A stretch of 64,000 nucleotides of DNA from Pectinophora gossypiella (taxonomy: Eukaryota; Arthropoda; Insecta; Lepidoptera; Gelechiidae), in contig NC_065415.1 in assembly GCF_024362695.1 (NCBI RefSeq), positions 5,559,438 through 5,623,437 on the forward strand, written 5' to 3'. Numbering within the stretch: position 1 is the stretch's first letter; the number at the start of each line of letters is the position of its first letter. Positions 23,571 through 36,200 of the stretch are shown here, in pieces. The notes under the pieces were generated by a model. The model was not told where the DNA came from. It saw nothing but the letters and a program-made list of their open reading frames with translations, and did not search any database. Both the position numbers and the translations under genes were made by a program.

Positions 23571-25193
23571 TCACGCCGGAGCAGAGGTCGCGGTGGGGCA
23601 TCGTGAAGCCCTCAACAAGGTCACATCTGAAAGGTAAGAAATTCATCATATTAGAAAAAATACTTAAGTAAGATTTATTCTCTAGAAGTTTGAAATATTA
23701 TAGAGCTCATGTGGTCTTTTCAGGTACCAAATTCCATTCTAGAGGTCGTTGCTCAGCGTACGTTACCCGTGCAATTATACCAAATTTTGTAACGCCTTCA
23801 ACTATTATGTAAGTGCTTTTCTTTTATAAGTACTTTATTTATAATATAATACTTGTCTTCGTAGTGTCTTACATTATATTATAACATACATAAATAGCCT
23901 ATACACGTCCCACTGCTGGGCACAGGCCTCCCCTCAATCAACCGGAGGGGGTATGGAGCATACTCCACCAGGCTGTTCCACTGCGGGTTGGTGGAGGTGT
24001 TTTTACGGCTAATAGCCGGGACCAACGGCTTAACGTGCCCTCCGAAGCACGGAATCACTTAGGTATATACTTAGGTTAAGATATTTATTGTCCAAGCCTT
24101 TGTAGCCTGAACTAAATGGTTATTATTATAAAGATGTGTGTGTAGGTACTCACTAACACCACAGCTCCTGGCACAAACCAGACGTCCAGGGTTGGAATAC
24201 TGCACGAGGTTGGTGCCGCACACTGGGTTGTACTCTGGCGTCACGGGACACGCTCGAATACACGCGTCTACCGACAGCGACTGGGTTGTCACCCTGAAAC
24301 GACAAAAGAATAAGCGACTTTCCATTTAAATTCAAAATTCGACTTAGGCCTAGTTTGAATTTTAAGAATAAATTATTAAAGTCAAGGCTGTATGGTTCTC
24401 TGATCTTTGCCTGCCTTAGTTAAGACGAATTTAAACAACAACAACAAGTTCCTTATTAAAAGTTAAAACATGAACTGACTATGGAATTAGGTCGTGATGA
24501 ATTATGAAATTCTGATTACGTACTAAATAAACACAGATCTAAAACTAACGAACATCATTTTCTTTTTTCTATTTAAACTTATTTATGAATTTTAATAAAA
24601 AAAACCTAATAATAATAAGTCCGACATTCATCACGTTTTTCTATGACGTCACTGTGTGCTTTTTCATACCAATTCCATAGTAATTTCGTGTTTTGACGTT
24701 TAGTAAAAAGTAACTGATTAGACTAGTTGGGAACTAGCCTATTCGCATACAAGAGTACACCGTGACGTCATGCGTCATGGAAAAAATATATGAAACCCAG
24801 ACTCACCTGATCTGCCTGGTTGTGACTGGAGTAGGCTGCGGCTGTCCTCTGTTGTTCTGGTTGCTGTCGTTATTGTCGTTCCAGTCCCAGCTGTATGTGT
24901 CGTCCAGGTTGTTCTCATCAGAGCCCAGGTTATCTTCGTCGTCCGACTGCCTCTTGTGTCTGAGGCTCATGCCGAGAGCCTCGCTCAACAATACGGCTGA
25001 AAAGTTAGTTTAGAAAGGTAACTAGACGCTCAGCAGTAGCGTGGTGCTACTTATTGAGTGAAGGCCTGGCTCCAACATTTTTGACACCACATGCTAAAGA
25101 TTAAGGTAAACATCGTATGGAGACATGCATGTCAAATGATAACAAAGCGCAAAGAAATCACTTACCAAGAAAAAAGAAGACGTACAGCTTCAT
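23571..25193 (-). CDS. K3: secreted single-Kazal inhibitor, tandem duplicate of K2
   Basis: Exons (minus): 25166-25193, 24807-24996, 24154-24293 and 23571-23626, giving 137 residues. The signal peptide (MKLYVFFFLAVLLSEALG) and the following basic R-H-K-R site match K2. An Asp/Asn-rich stretch follows, shorter than in K2. Kazal cysteines are at 84, 88, 98, 113, 117 and 129, with cysteine 6 in the last exon. The loop after cysteine 2 is PVTPEYNPV, a Ser to Pro change relative to K2. The 3' UTR keeps the block around AATAAA (23484-23489) seen in K2. Introns are far shorter than in K2, so K2 has accumulated insertions or K3 has lost them. The last intron contains, in the opposite orientation, a perfect copy of a K4 linker exon (23724-23808). 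Confidence 0.88.
23665..24060 (+). repeat. Inverted copy of a K4 segment including linker exon 4
   Basis: The plus strand here equals the minus strand of about 44440-45105. It includes all 85 bases of K4 exon 4 without a mismatch (23724-23808), its acceptor and donor sites, unique intron sequence on both sides, and the adjoining family B SINE. Relative to the original it lacks about 35-40 bp upstream of the acceptor and about 230 bp inside the SINE. It lies antisense in the last intron of K3, so the exon copy cannot join that transcript. Confidence 0.9.
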
Positions 25194-27139
25194 GTTTTTT
25201 TAGGAATAAAATTCTGTAATTAAATTAGGTTGGCGGCTGCGTAGCGTCCGTGGCGTCAGTCACTCGATCGATCGCCGAGTTTAGGTTTATAAACTCGTTT
25301 GTATCAGACAAGTCGTTTGACCAATAAATACCTACCAAAAACTAAGTACGGTGCAATTTATTAATTTGTTGATATTTATCGATATTGCTTATTTTTATCA
25401 GATTTTTGTTTTCGGGGAATTTCGTGTTGCAATTTCTGTCAGACAATAAGAATATTCGCACCTATAATATGGCAAATTCAATATGTTCCACAAATATTTA
25501 CTTTACCTTAGATATTGACGTAGACTTTCTATAGTATCCATAGTTTATCCGAAACAGGTAGACCCTCAATGCTCTATTTTAAAACACAGGGCCCAACTTC
25601 ACAGAGGTACTCGCTTATTTGATTTTCTCAAAATGTGGATCCTTTCATAAATCTTTGGTAATATTCACTAGATACTATACGTATATAGATGATGGTAGAT
25701 GTTCTATAGATGCTTAGCACGTTTTTAAAGAGTTTTAACTATATAGCCTACCATATTATTATGCATAATATAGTGACTAATCACTGCCAAAAAAGAGAAG
25801 AGTGTCGCAGTTTTTGATAATAGGTACCAAACTTTAAAAAAAACCTACCTAATAAATATTCACAAACGCAGAGAAGCAGTACATTATTTTTCTGCAAGAG
25901 CAACTGCTTTTTTTACCATTTATGGGCATCTATCAATCTCCATTTCGAATCGATAAAGCCTACATCGATATTTTCACTTCACTAGTTCATGGGGACATTC
26001 GAATTCCAGGAATAATTGTGTGTTGGTAAAACCACGAAACCCCTAACCGATTTTCCTCAGGTTATTTAAATTAATATGTTGTGAGACATCATATTATAAT
26101 AATTCATTATTATGTATTAATATAAATTCCCCTTTAGCTCTCAATTAAAAGTAAGTATGTGACGTCATTTAATAGTCATGGCTGTTACTATGACGTCAAA
26201 GCGGTGTGGTATTTGCGTCATGCTTTAAAACTCGAAGCGACATTTATTGGTAACTTACTCGTAAGTAAGTACTTTTTGATCAAATAAATTATAACTCAGG
26301 CTTACAGTCAGTAAATTGTTTTAATATGGAACCGCTTACAGTTGCAAGTTAAATATATGACGTGAAATATAAAATTAACAATTATATTACTTACCTAATC
26401 GTTTCAAAAGTACCTATTTTATCGAATACCTGATTATAAGATTGTCTGTACCATGTATATATAGGGTCTCTATATTGTTTTATGTAATTTTTTTAGCTAA
26501 ACTGCAGACGCGGGATTTCTTATCATTGCCCTTACCTCCTTGCAATATGTGGTCACGGTATTTAAATTAAGTACCATTATAAGTATAATTTTATTTTTTA
26601 TTTTATTCAGGGTGTTGGAAGAAAGCAAAAACGTTCTTGTTTTTTCCACCAACTTGTGCAATAATTTATTATGATAATATAAGTTATGATAATATAAGTA
26701 AGTGCAAGTGTTGGCTTACACGTTGGTTCTGTTTTACTTTGTTTAAATGATCCATTAAATAAATAAATAACAAGCTTTTATTTTCATAGGCAAGTCTGGG
26801 GCTAAAAGCAAACCCATCAGAGCTAAAAAAAATTATTTCTTGATAATTTGTATCATGCGGTTCATCATATCCATCATAGGACTCCGTATCAAAAGTGGCT
26901 GCAAGTTGTCTTCTTGAGTACTTACCTACTTGTGGCTATTACACTGCATTACGGATTGTGGGCGTGAGAGTTTTTTGTAGGTGTGTGTTTTTTTTTATAA
27001 AAATAACCACTCATTATTTAACATGCGTTTTGAATGAGATTAAAATATAAAACGTAATTTTTTATTTATATCAAAAATTAAAAAATAATTCTTAATCAAT
27101 TTGAGTATTCTTCTGAAACTTTAAAAGCAGGCAGGCTGT
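25194..27139. other. Intergenic K3-K4, no gene seen
   Basis: AT-rich sequence with the K3 promoter at its left end and the K4 poly(A) signal (AATAAA, 27061-27066) at its right end. A segment near 26.88-26.95 kb (CAAAAGTGGCTGCAAGTTGT) also occurs in related form at 7.35, 14.63 and 19.58 kb, so it is probably a repeat. Nothing else was recognised. Confidence 0.5.
25285..25321 (-). promoter_or_regulatory. K3 core promoter, conserved with K2
   Basis: GTTTATAAAC (25285-25294) and the upstream block GTCAAACGACTTGTC (25307-25321) match the K2 promoter. The TATA box lies 92 bp before ATG 25193. Confidence 0.55.
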
Positions 27140-30100
27140 TTACGGACAAGGCCCGTCACTCACAAGGGTAACATCTGAAAAAGAAACAAATCACATTGTA
27201 CTTACTACAGTGATAGCGTATACATAGGCAGGTAATAAATTGAGAAATTACATGATAGGTAAGTAGATTAGTTTTCATACTTGTAAGGAAGCTAGCTCTA
27301 AACTAAATGCAAATGTTTCCGACCTAACTACGTTTAAACATGTGCCATCCAGTGAATATCTGGACTGAACATTATAAATTATGAAATCATGTTCACAAAG
27401 ACAAGGTATGCTATGGAAATAACTAACATAGGTAGGTGCCTTTCTAATAATATACTTACTCAATTATGTGTATTTTTAGTTGCGAGATTAACAAATAAAC
27501 GTAATATTTTAATAAACATTGGTGACAATCTGGAAAAACCAGTGGCCGGACAGGTCGAAGAACTTAATGTTTACGAATTGCAAAAAGCTGAAAGACGTCT
27601 AAAGGCCTTTAGAATTTGGTTTTTATAGTGATGTCATATTTTATGTTTTTGAATAATGTCGCACATAACACAAAAATGTTGTAATCACAGATAATAGAAA
27701 CCAGAGAGACATGCCGAAAGCCACCCAAATTGTACTGTATTCATGTGTTGTTTGATTGTTAAAATTTAGTTCTGTGCAATAAAGTATAATATTTGATATG
27801 ATTTTGATTTGGGGGTATGGAGCATACTCCACTACGCTGCTCCAATGCGGGTTGGTAGAGGCCAATACAACCATACACAACAGCCTTCGTGGTCTAGTGG
27901 TTAGAGCGTTAGGCTCACGATCTGGAGTTCCAGGTTCGATTCCCGGTGCGGACATTGTCGAAATCACTTTGTGAGACTGTCCTTTGTTTGGTAAGGACTT
28001 TTCAGGCTTGAATCACCTGATAGTCCGAAAAAGTAAGTAAGATAAAATAAACGTATGTATGCCGGAACGCAGATCTCGACCAGTAACAATATAAAATTTA
28101 TTGCGTCTGGTATCTCGGCAGATGAGAGGTTAATAAAAACTCAACGAATACTTGATTTTAGTATACATACACATCAGGTTTCATAGTCGATGTTGTCGTG
28201 AACACCGCAAGACAAGGCCCCCGAGATTTCTGCTTCACATCTTGAATAAAAAAATTAAATAGTTTAATTATAAAAAATAGGAATCACATCATTTGGCGTT
28301 AAATTGAGTGATAGAGTGAGAAACAGTGTGATAAGAGAGATATGTGGTGTAAAAGACGATAAAGTGACTAAGATTGAGAAGATGAAGGAGAATAGGTTTA
28401 CGAAAGCAGTATGTAAAGCGAAGGTGGGTGGTAGGGCTGGCAGAAGAACACCTAGAAGGACATACATTGACCAAATTGAAGATTTCCTTAGAAAAGGTTC
28501 AGTAAGATTTACTCTGAACCGGCGTGCATGTAACGATTGATGAATGAGGAAGAAGCAAGAGAAGTATATTGTCAGGATCGAAGCAAATGGAATTTGCCTT
28601 TCAACTGTTTTAAGACAGTAGTTACAAAAACTTTACAAAAAAGGTTATTATAAAGTTAGTGATTATTTAGAAGATATGAATTCATGGGATTAACCGTCTG
28701 AGAACTGATATTAGGCAGCTAAATTACTCAATTGTATAAATATTTTATGTTTATTTTTATTTTTTTAAAGAACGTCTAGGGCCCTGTGCCGAGGTTTTTC
28801 TTGCAGCTTCTTTTCCCCGGCTATACAGGTTGTGAGAAGCTGCAGTAGTTTTAGGCGGATGAGACGTTCGTTATGTAAAAATTGACGACTCAAAGTGTAA
28901 CTAACTATGTTACCTACTGAATAAAGATATTTTTGAATTTGAATTTGAATTTGAATTCCATTTTCTCTGCTTACCCCGGTAGGAAATAGGCGTGAGTTTA
29001 TGTATGTATTTAGACTTCACATTAGTCTACACGAACTGACTCTAGCCAAGATGCAAATGTCGTCCGGGGCTATACTGTACTGTACGCATCGCCGTCAGTG
29101 CTGCGCGTAGAGTTGTGAAGAAAATATCTAATCGTTTTATTATCTTTTCAAATCTTTTCCCACCTTAATCTAGTCGATGAGAAATCAGTAACGATAAAAA
29201 TGAAAGGTTTATCGTATGGGTTAGAATTTGCTTAGTAGGTCCGGGATTTATGGACTAGACGGGATTGTTATTTTAGACTGACATCACAGGACAGTTGACA
29301 CTCACCCGCACCGCAGTCGCTAGCACAGAGCAGTCGACCGGGGTTACTGTACGTGACACCGTCAGTGCCGCACACAGGGTTGAACTCTGACGTCACGGGA
29401 CAGTAGCGCATGCATCGAGATATCTCCGCAGGGGACTTCGTAGTTCTGCATGAAACAGCAATTGATAATAATAAGAAAACAAAGCAATGTCTGACTATAA
29501 GAAAAATACCGTAATATTATTGTCACAAATTGTCTTTTAGATGATCAAACACGTACATGTCAGGTGTGTTTGTGGTTTTTGAAGGGTCCTTTTCTTCTTC
29601 GATTGGGGTTGGCGTAGTGGGTGGCCTGGCTAGGCAAGGCCCTTGCGCTATCTGCTTCACAACTTTAAATAAAACATCAATATGTATTATTATCTTTTCC
29701 CACTTTAATCTAGTCGATCAGAAATCAGTAAGTTAAAAATGAAAGATTTCGTATAGCTAAATTCATGGATTGGTAGTAGTAATATAGTAGTGGGTCAGGG
29801 AATTTTGTATTAAACAGTGCCGCGCGGAGAGTTGTGCTCTGACGTCACAGGACAGTTAAAACTCACCGGCACCACAGTCGCTAGCACAGAGCAGTCGACC
29901 GGGGTTACTGTACGTGACACCGTCAGTGCCGCACACAGGGTTGAACTCTGACGTCACGGGACAGTAGCGCATGCATCGAGATATCTCCGCAGGGGATTTC
30001 GTAGTTCTGCATCAAACAGCAAATGATGATACTTAATAAAATTAGAAAGCAATGTCTGACTATAAGAAAAATACTGTAACATTTTTGTCTCAAATTGTCT

Positions 30101-31844
30101 TTTAGATGATCGAATACGTACATGTCAGGTGTGTTGGTGGTTTTTGAAGGGTCCTTTTCTTCTTCGATTGGGGTTGGCGTAGTGGGTGGCCTGGCTAGGC
30201 AAGGCCCTTGCGCTATCTGCTTCACAACTTTAAATAAAACATCAATGTGTATTATTATCTTTTCCACTTTAATCTAGTCGATCAGAAAACAGTAACTATA
30301 AAAATGAAAGGTTGGGTATAACTGATTTCATGCATTAGTAGCATGAATAAGTATTTGCTTGGTGGGTCCAGGATTTTGGTATTAGACAGTGCCGCGCGCA
30401 GAGTTGTGCTCTGACCGTCACAGGACAGTTGACACTCACCCGCACCGCAGTCGCTAGCACAGAGCAGTCGACCGGGGTTACTGTACGTGACACCGTCAGT
30501 GCCGCACACAGGGTTGAACTCTGATGTCACGGGACAGTAGCGCATGCATCGAGATATCTCCGCAGGGGATTTCGTAGTTCTGCATCAAACAGCAATTGAT
30601 AATAATAAGATTAGAAAACAATGTCTGAGTATAAGAAAAATACTGTAATATTATTGTCGCAAATTGTCTTTTAGATGATCGAATACGTACATGTCAGGTG
30701 TGTTTGTGGTTTTTGACGGGTCCTTTTCTTCGTCGATTGGGATTGGCGTAGTGGGTGGCCTGGCTAGGCAAGGCCCTTGCGCTATCTGCTTCACAACTTT
30801 AAATAAAACATCAATATGTATTATTATCTTTTCCCACTTTAATCTAGTCAATCAGAAATCAGTAAGTTAAAAATGAAAGGTTTCGTATAGCTGAATTCAG
30901 GCATTAGTAGTATGAATAAGTATTTGCTTAGTGGGTCCGGGATGTTTTACTAGACAGTGCCGCGCGCAGAGTTGTACTCTGACGTCATAGGACAGTTGAC
31001 ACTCACCCGCACCGCAGTCGCTAGCACAGAGCAGTCGACCGGGGTTACTGTACGTGACACCGTCAGTGCCGCACACAGGGTTGAACTCTGACGTCACGGG
31101 ACAGTAGCGCATGCATCGAGATATCTCCGCAGGGGACTTTGTAATTCTGCATCATATATAAGTAAACACAGTCTTTATCATGTTAAATATAAAAAATAAA
31201 ATTTTTAACAAAAAAAAAACCGACTTCAAACGCAAAACTAAAAAGCAATAAATAAATTTACTTCGCACAAAGTAATTAGTACGTATTTTCAATTAGTTAA
31301 TTAATTTATAATTCTGAAGCCGGTGCCAAGGAAATGCTACAACGAAGTACCGATTCATATATTTTTCAATACTGATTGTTTTGTAATTTTTTGTTTGACA
31401 TTGTTTTGTAATTGCTTTGATATAGGTATTAAACAATATTGTGTGTACATAGTAATTTGATATTGTAGTAGGGTTGTTGTAGCATTTACTTGGCACCGAC
31501 TTCAGAATTATAAATTAATTAACTAATTGAAAATACGTACTAATTACTTTGTGCGAAGTAAATTTATTTATTGCTTTTTAGTTTTGCGTTTGAAGTCGGT
31601 TTTTTTTTGTTAAAAATTTTATTTTATTTTACGATTTTAAGTGATGGTTAGACCGAGCAAGGATGCAGACAGACAGATTTTCTGATTTATATTCATATAT
31701 AATAATATAATATATTATTAGTAGTGATCACAATTATTATTGATGAACATGTTTACACACACACACTCACACACGCGCTAACGCACACGAGCACACGCGC
31801 ACGTACACACGCACACACACACAGATACACGCACACACACAGAC

Positions 31845-31898
<54 letters not shown>

Positions 31899-33177
31899 AC
31901 ACACGCACACACACACACACATGTGTATGTGTACATACACACATGTGGTTGTCAGTGGAAGCTGCTATCATACACACTCACGCATACATATAGATACAGT
32001 AGATTTCGCGTGGTTCGCTCGCTGCTAAAGCAGCTCGCGTGTCCTGTTTATTCGAAACTGTCCCTCTTCGTATGGCGGCCATCTTGTTTTTCCGCCATTT
32101 TGTTTTTTTTCACCGGCGACAGAATTTGACCAAGATTTAAATGGGTGTCGTGGAAACAAACAAAATCCAGGTGCAATAGGTTTGCCAGACCGTAGGATGT
32201 CTGATTGGGAGCAGTTTTCAAAGATGACGTTCCGATCACACCCCTATACATCATTTTTACCCCCAAGACATTTTCTGGAAAAACAAAATTTTGTATGGCG
32301 GCCATCTTGTTTTTTCGCCATTTTGTATTTTTTTCACCGGCCATTAAATTCGACCAAGATTTAAATAGGTTTCGTGAAAGAAAAATTGGTTCAGGTGTGA
32401 TAGTTTCGCCAGGCCGTAGGGTGTCACCCTGATGCGGAGCAGTTTTCGAAAATCGGGAAGTATTTCCATACTTAACATGACGATCCGATCACAACCCCGA
32501 TATATATTTTATATCCCGAGACATTTTCTGAAAAAACAAAATTGTGTATGGCGGCCATCTTGTTTTTCCGCCATTTTGTTTTTTTTTACGCGCTATGGAA
32601 TTTGACCAAGATTTAAATAAGTGCTCTGAAAGAAATATTGGTTCACGTGCGATAGTTTTGCCAGGCCGTAGAGTATCTCTCTGATGCGGAGCAGTTTTTG
32701 GTGACCAGAAAGTATTTCCGTACTCTACATGACGTTTTGAGTAAGCGCCCCATACATTATTTTTACCCAAACGGGCTTCTTCCAAAATCGACAAAATTTT
32801 GTATGGCGGCCATCTTTTTTTTCCGCCATTTTGTTTTTTTGCACCGGCGATTGAATTTGATCAAGATTTAAATACGTTTCGTGAAAGAAAAATTGCTCCA
32901 GGTTGTATAGTTTTGCCAGGCCATAGGGTATCTCCCTGATGCTGACCAGTTTTCGAAGGTCGGGAAGTTTTCCCGAAGCCTAAAGATCGATCCGATCAAT
33001 ATGACTTTACAAACGCACTAGTCGCTCCTACGATTTTTGAAAATTCCCCTCGATTTCTCTGGTCTTCCATCATCAGATCCTGACTTCCTTGACATGGGAC
33101 CCCCTTGGGTATATCTCCTTTCAAACAAAAAAAGAATTATCAAAATCGGTTCATATACGACGAAGATATGCCCGAAC

Positions 33178-33221
<44 letters not shown>

Positions 33222-36200
33222 CGGTCGAATTGAGAACCTCCTCCTTTTTTGAAGTCGGTAAAAATGAATCCATAATTCTCTTGGTCACGCCGTAACTTTA
33301 AAATTACTTTACCGATTTCATTAAAAAAAGTGTTATTAACTTGTAGATAGTTTAACACATAAGATAACAAAAGCTCAGGGTTATATTCCAATTGATGTAG
33401 TCAGAGGTACATCCAAAAGCTAAAAGCCAAATGTTTACTTAAAGGAAAATTAAGAAATTTGCTCAGAAATAATAACATTTCTATAGAAAACTTACCGGAA
33501 ATTACGGTCGGAAAGCTAGTTTTGTATATAAAGCAATATAAGAGAAAGGCTGCAAAAATATAGTCGCAATTAATCATTACATAAAATCGAATACGTACGT
33601 GTCAGGTGTTGACGGAATAGGTGGCGTAACTGGACAAGGTCCTAGCGCCCTCACACTCACACCTTTAATGAAAATATCAAACGAATAATTCCAAATAAGT
33701 ACATATATTCTAAGATTTTTAAGCATAACTGCGTTTTTAACAAAAACATACACAGCATGACGACCTCCGTGGTCAAGTGGTTGAGTGTTGGGCTCACGAT
33801 CCGGAGGTCCCGGGTTCGAATCCCGGTGGGGACATATCACAAAAAAATTACTTTGTGAACACTAGTTTGGTTTGGACATTACACGCTGATCACCTGATTG
33901 TCCAAAAAGTAAGATGATCCGTGATTCGGAAGGCACGTTAAGCCGTAGGTCCAGATGGTACAGATGTAAGTAGTTGGTAAGTAGTCGTAACATGAGCCAT
34001 GTCAGGGGCCTTTGGCGGCTCAATAATAACCCTGACACCAGGGTTGATGAAGTTGGTAATTCACCTCACAACCCACACGATAGAAGAACACAGCATAAGC
34101 AAAAATTTGAACCTGCTCTATAAATAATCGTAATCATGTCATTTATTGCTTCCCATATGGTAGAGAGGTGGTAACATAAATAAATATGGTAAATGACACA
34201 TATGGTACCGGATTGGGTACAGCGATTTAATGATAAAATATTATAAAACTCCTTAAAATTTATGGAAAAAAAAACTTACCTAAACCGCAGTAACTAACAC
34301 AGAGCAGTCGACCAGGATTGTTGTACGTCACGCCGTCAGTGCCACACACAGGGTTGTACTCTGACGTCACGGGACACTTGCGGATACACTCTCTTAGTTC
34401 TACAGCTGATGTCAATTTAGAAATACTACAAAAGCAAAAGAGTTTATGAAGAAACTTTTTGGATAATGTTTCCATATTCTGAACGAACCTCTTCATAAAG
34501 AAATACGTACATTGATTTTAATGAATCTATTTCTTCTTCAAGGGTAGATTTGGAAGGACAAGGTCCTTTTGACTGCAGGCTGACGTCTAAAACCATAACA
34601 AATGAGTTAAAATAATGTTCCTGTAAAATATATAGAGTATATATGGGCTTCGTAATTTACGCCTTTGCTAAAGTTATTTTCATTAGGCCTCTCCAAAATG
34701 TAACTGAGCTAATTTTCCGCACATCGCTGTCCTTCGCACTTTATGTTACAGAGTAGTTTTCATAAAATATTACTTGAGTATGCAACTAACGGCCTCTGTG
34801 GTCCAGTGGTTGAGCGTTGAGCTCACGATCCGGAGGTACCGGGTTCGAATCCCGGTGGAGACATATCACAAAAATCATCTTTGTGATCCTCAGTTTGGTT
34901 AGGACATTACAGGCTGATCACCTGATTGTCTGAAAGTAAGATGATCCGTGCTTCGGAAGGCACGTCAAGTCGGTGGTCCCGGTTACTACTTATTGATGTA
35001 AGTGAGTAATCGTTACATGAGCCACATCAGGGGCCTTTGGCGGCTCAATAATAACCCTGACACCAGGGTTGATGAGGTTGGTAATTCACCTCACAACCCA
35101 CACGACAGAAGAAGAAGTATGCAACTTACCCACGCCACATCTCCGAGCACAGTCTAACAAGTCAGGATTAGAGTATGTGACCCCGTCAGTGCCGCACACA
35201 GGGTTATATTCCTTTGAAGCATCACAAAAGCGGATGCAATCTCTAATCACGATGTTGGCTGTCGAACTGCTGCTACAAATTTAAATAAAACTTTTTTGAA
35301 ATAGTTTTTAAGGATGATTTTTCGGTATTGAAATTACCGTAATTTTGGTGGCTCAATTATTTATTGAACGGTAAAGCCGGATTTTTTGGTTTAAATAAAT
35401 AAATTTGACAAGTTAATGAAATTACATACACTTTAGGTTCAGCAGTGGCAGCTACTGGATCGTTGTCATTCTCGAATGGAACAGATGGACTGATTGTTGA
35501 TATGGAAGAGCAGGGTCCTTCCGAGTGCCGGTTGACGTCTAAAATCATAACGGGCAGATTATATTGTAAGTTGCGTTGCTAACTGTAAGTGATATTTCTA
35601 TAAAATAGTTGTTACTCGTAGGCTCCGTTAGAGACTTTTTTTTGACGTGACTTATTGTAGATTAACCGCAGATGGCCTTAACAACTTGGCCGGACGAATG
35701 GGGAGCGCTGAAGGCTCTCACCCGGTACAAAGTTTAAGACAACAGGCCTGAGGGTGCCCAGTTGGGCGCGAACCTCGGATCAGGGCGTCGTCTGAGAGGA
35801 AAAAATATTTGAAAGAATTAATTGACCCTAGTGGGTCGATAGCAATAAGCGCTGATTGAGGGAATTCGTCGACCACGCCGGCGGGGTCGGTATCTGCAAC
35901 CGTTAGAGACTAGAATCGCAATTGCCTCTTTTAAAGCACCCACTGAGCTTTATTGATCTGTATTATAAGTTACACAAATATATATGGAAAAACTTTGAGG
36001 AATAATCTAGATCATGATTCTTCGTTGATATTAAGTGGTATTGTCCGTCGCAAAAGTATGGAACTGAAAATATAATAGTTAAAAAAAAAAAACAAAAATT
36101 TTAATGAAACTTTCTAAAGAAGAAGAGTAAGAAATACTGAGAGGGATGATTCAGCTCATTATTCTAAGTTAATATCAAGTAGAATTATCCGTCGCAAAAT

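Noticed and set aside
27389..27628. Plus-strand open frame of about 79 codons
   Set aside because: The second half is mildly protein-like but no family was recognised, no splice context supports it, and it lies antisense inside the K4 transcription unit.
27140..28240. Splicing linker 28171-28240 to last exon 27140-27174
   Set aside because: Phase 2 joined to a phase 1 acceptor shifts the frame and stops within a few codons. The two are more likely alternatives.
30897..31000. Extra Kazal exons in the block C introns
   Set aside because: The fragments cover only part of the domain, have lost the central cysteine, and lie inside the intron just after a good donor site. They are better read as remnants.
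31724..31993. His/Thr-repeat reading frames on both strands
   Set aside because: Produced entirely by the CA microsatellite.
33759..33840. tRNA gene-like sequence with A and B boxes (also at 20.3, 27.9, 34.8, 44.3, 47.5 and 60.5 kb)
   Set aside because: Each is followed by the same SINE body and tail and several have target-site duplications. They are SINE heads, not functional tRNA genes.
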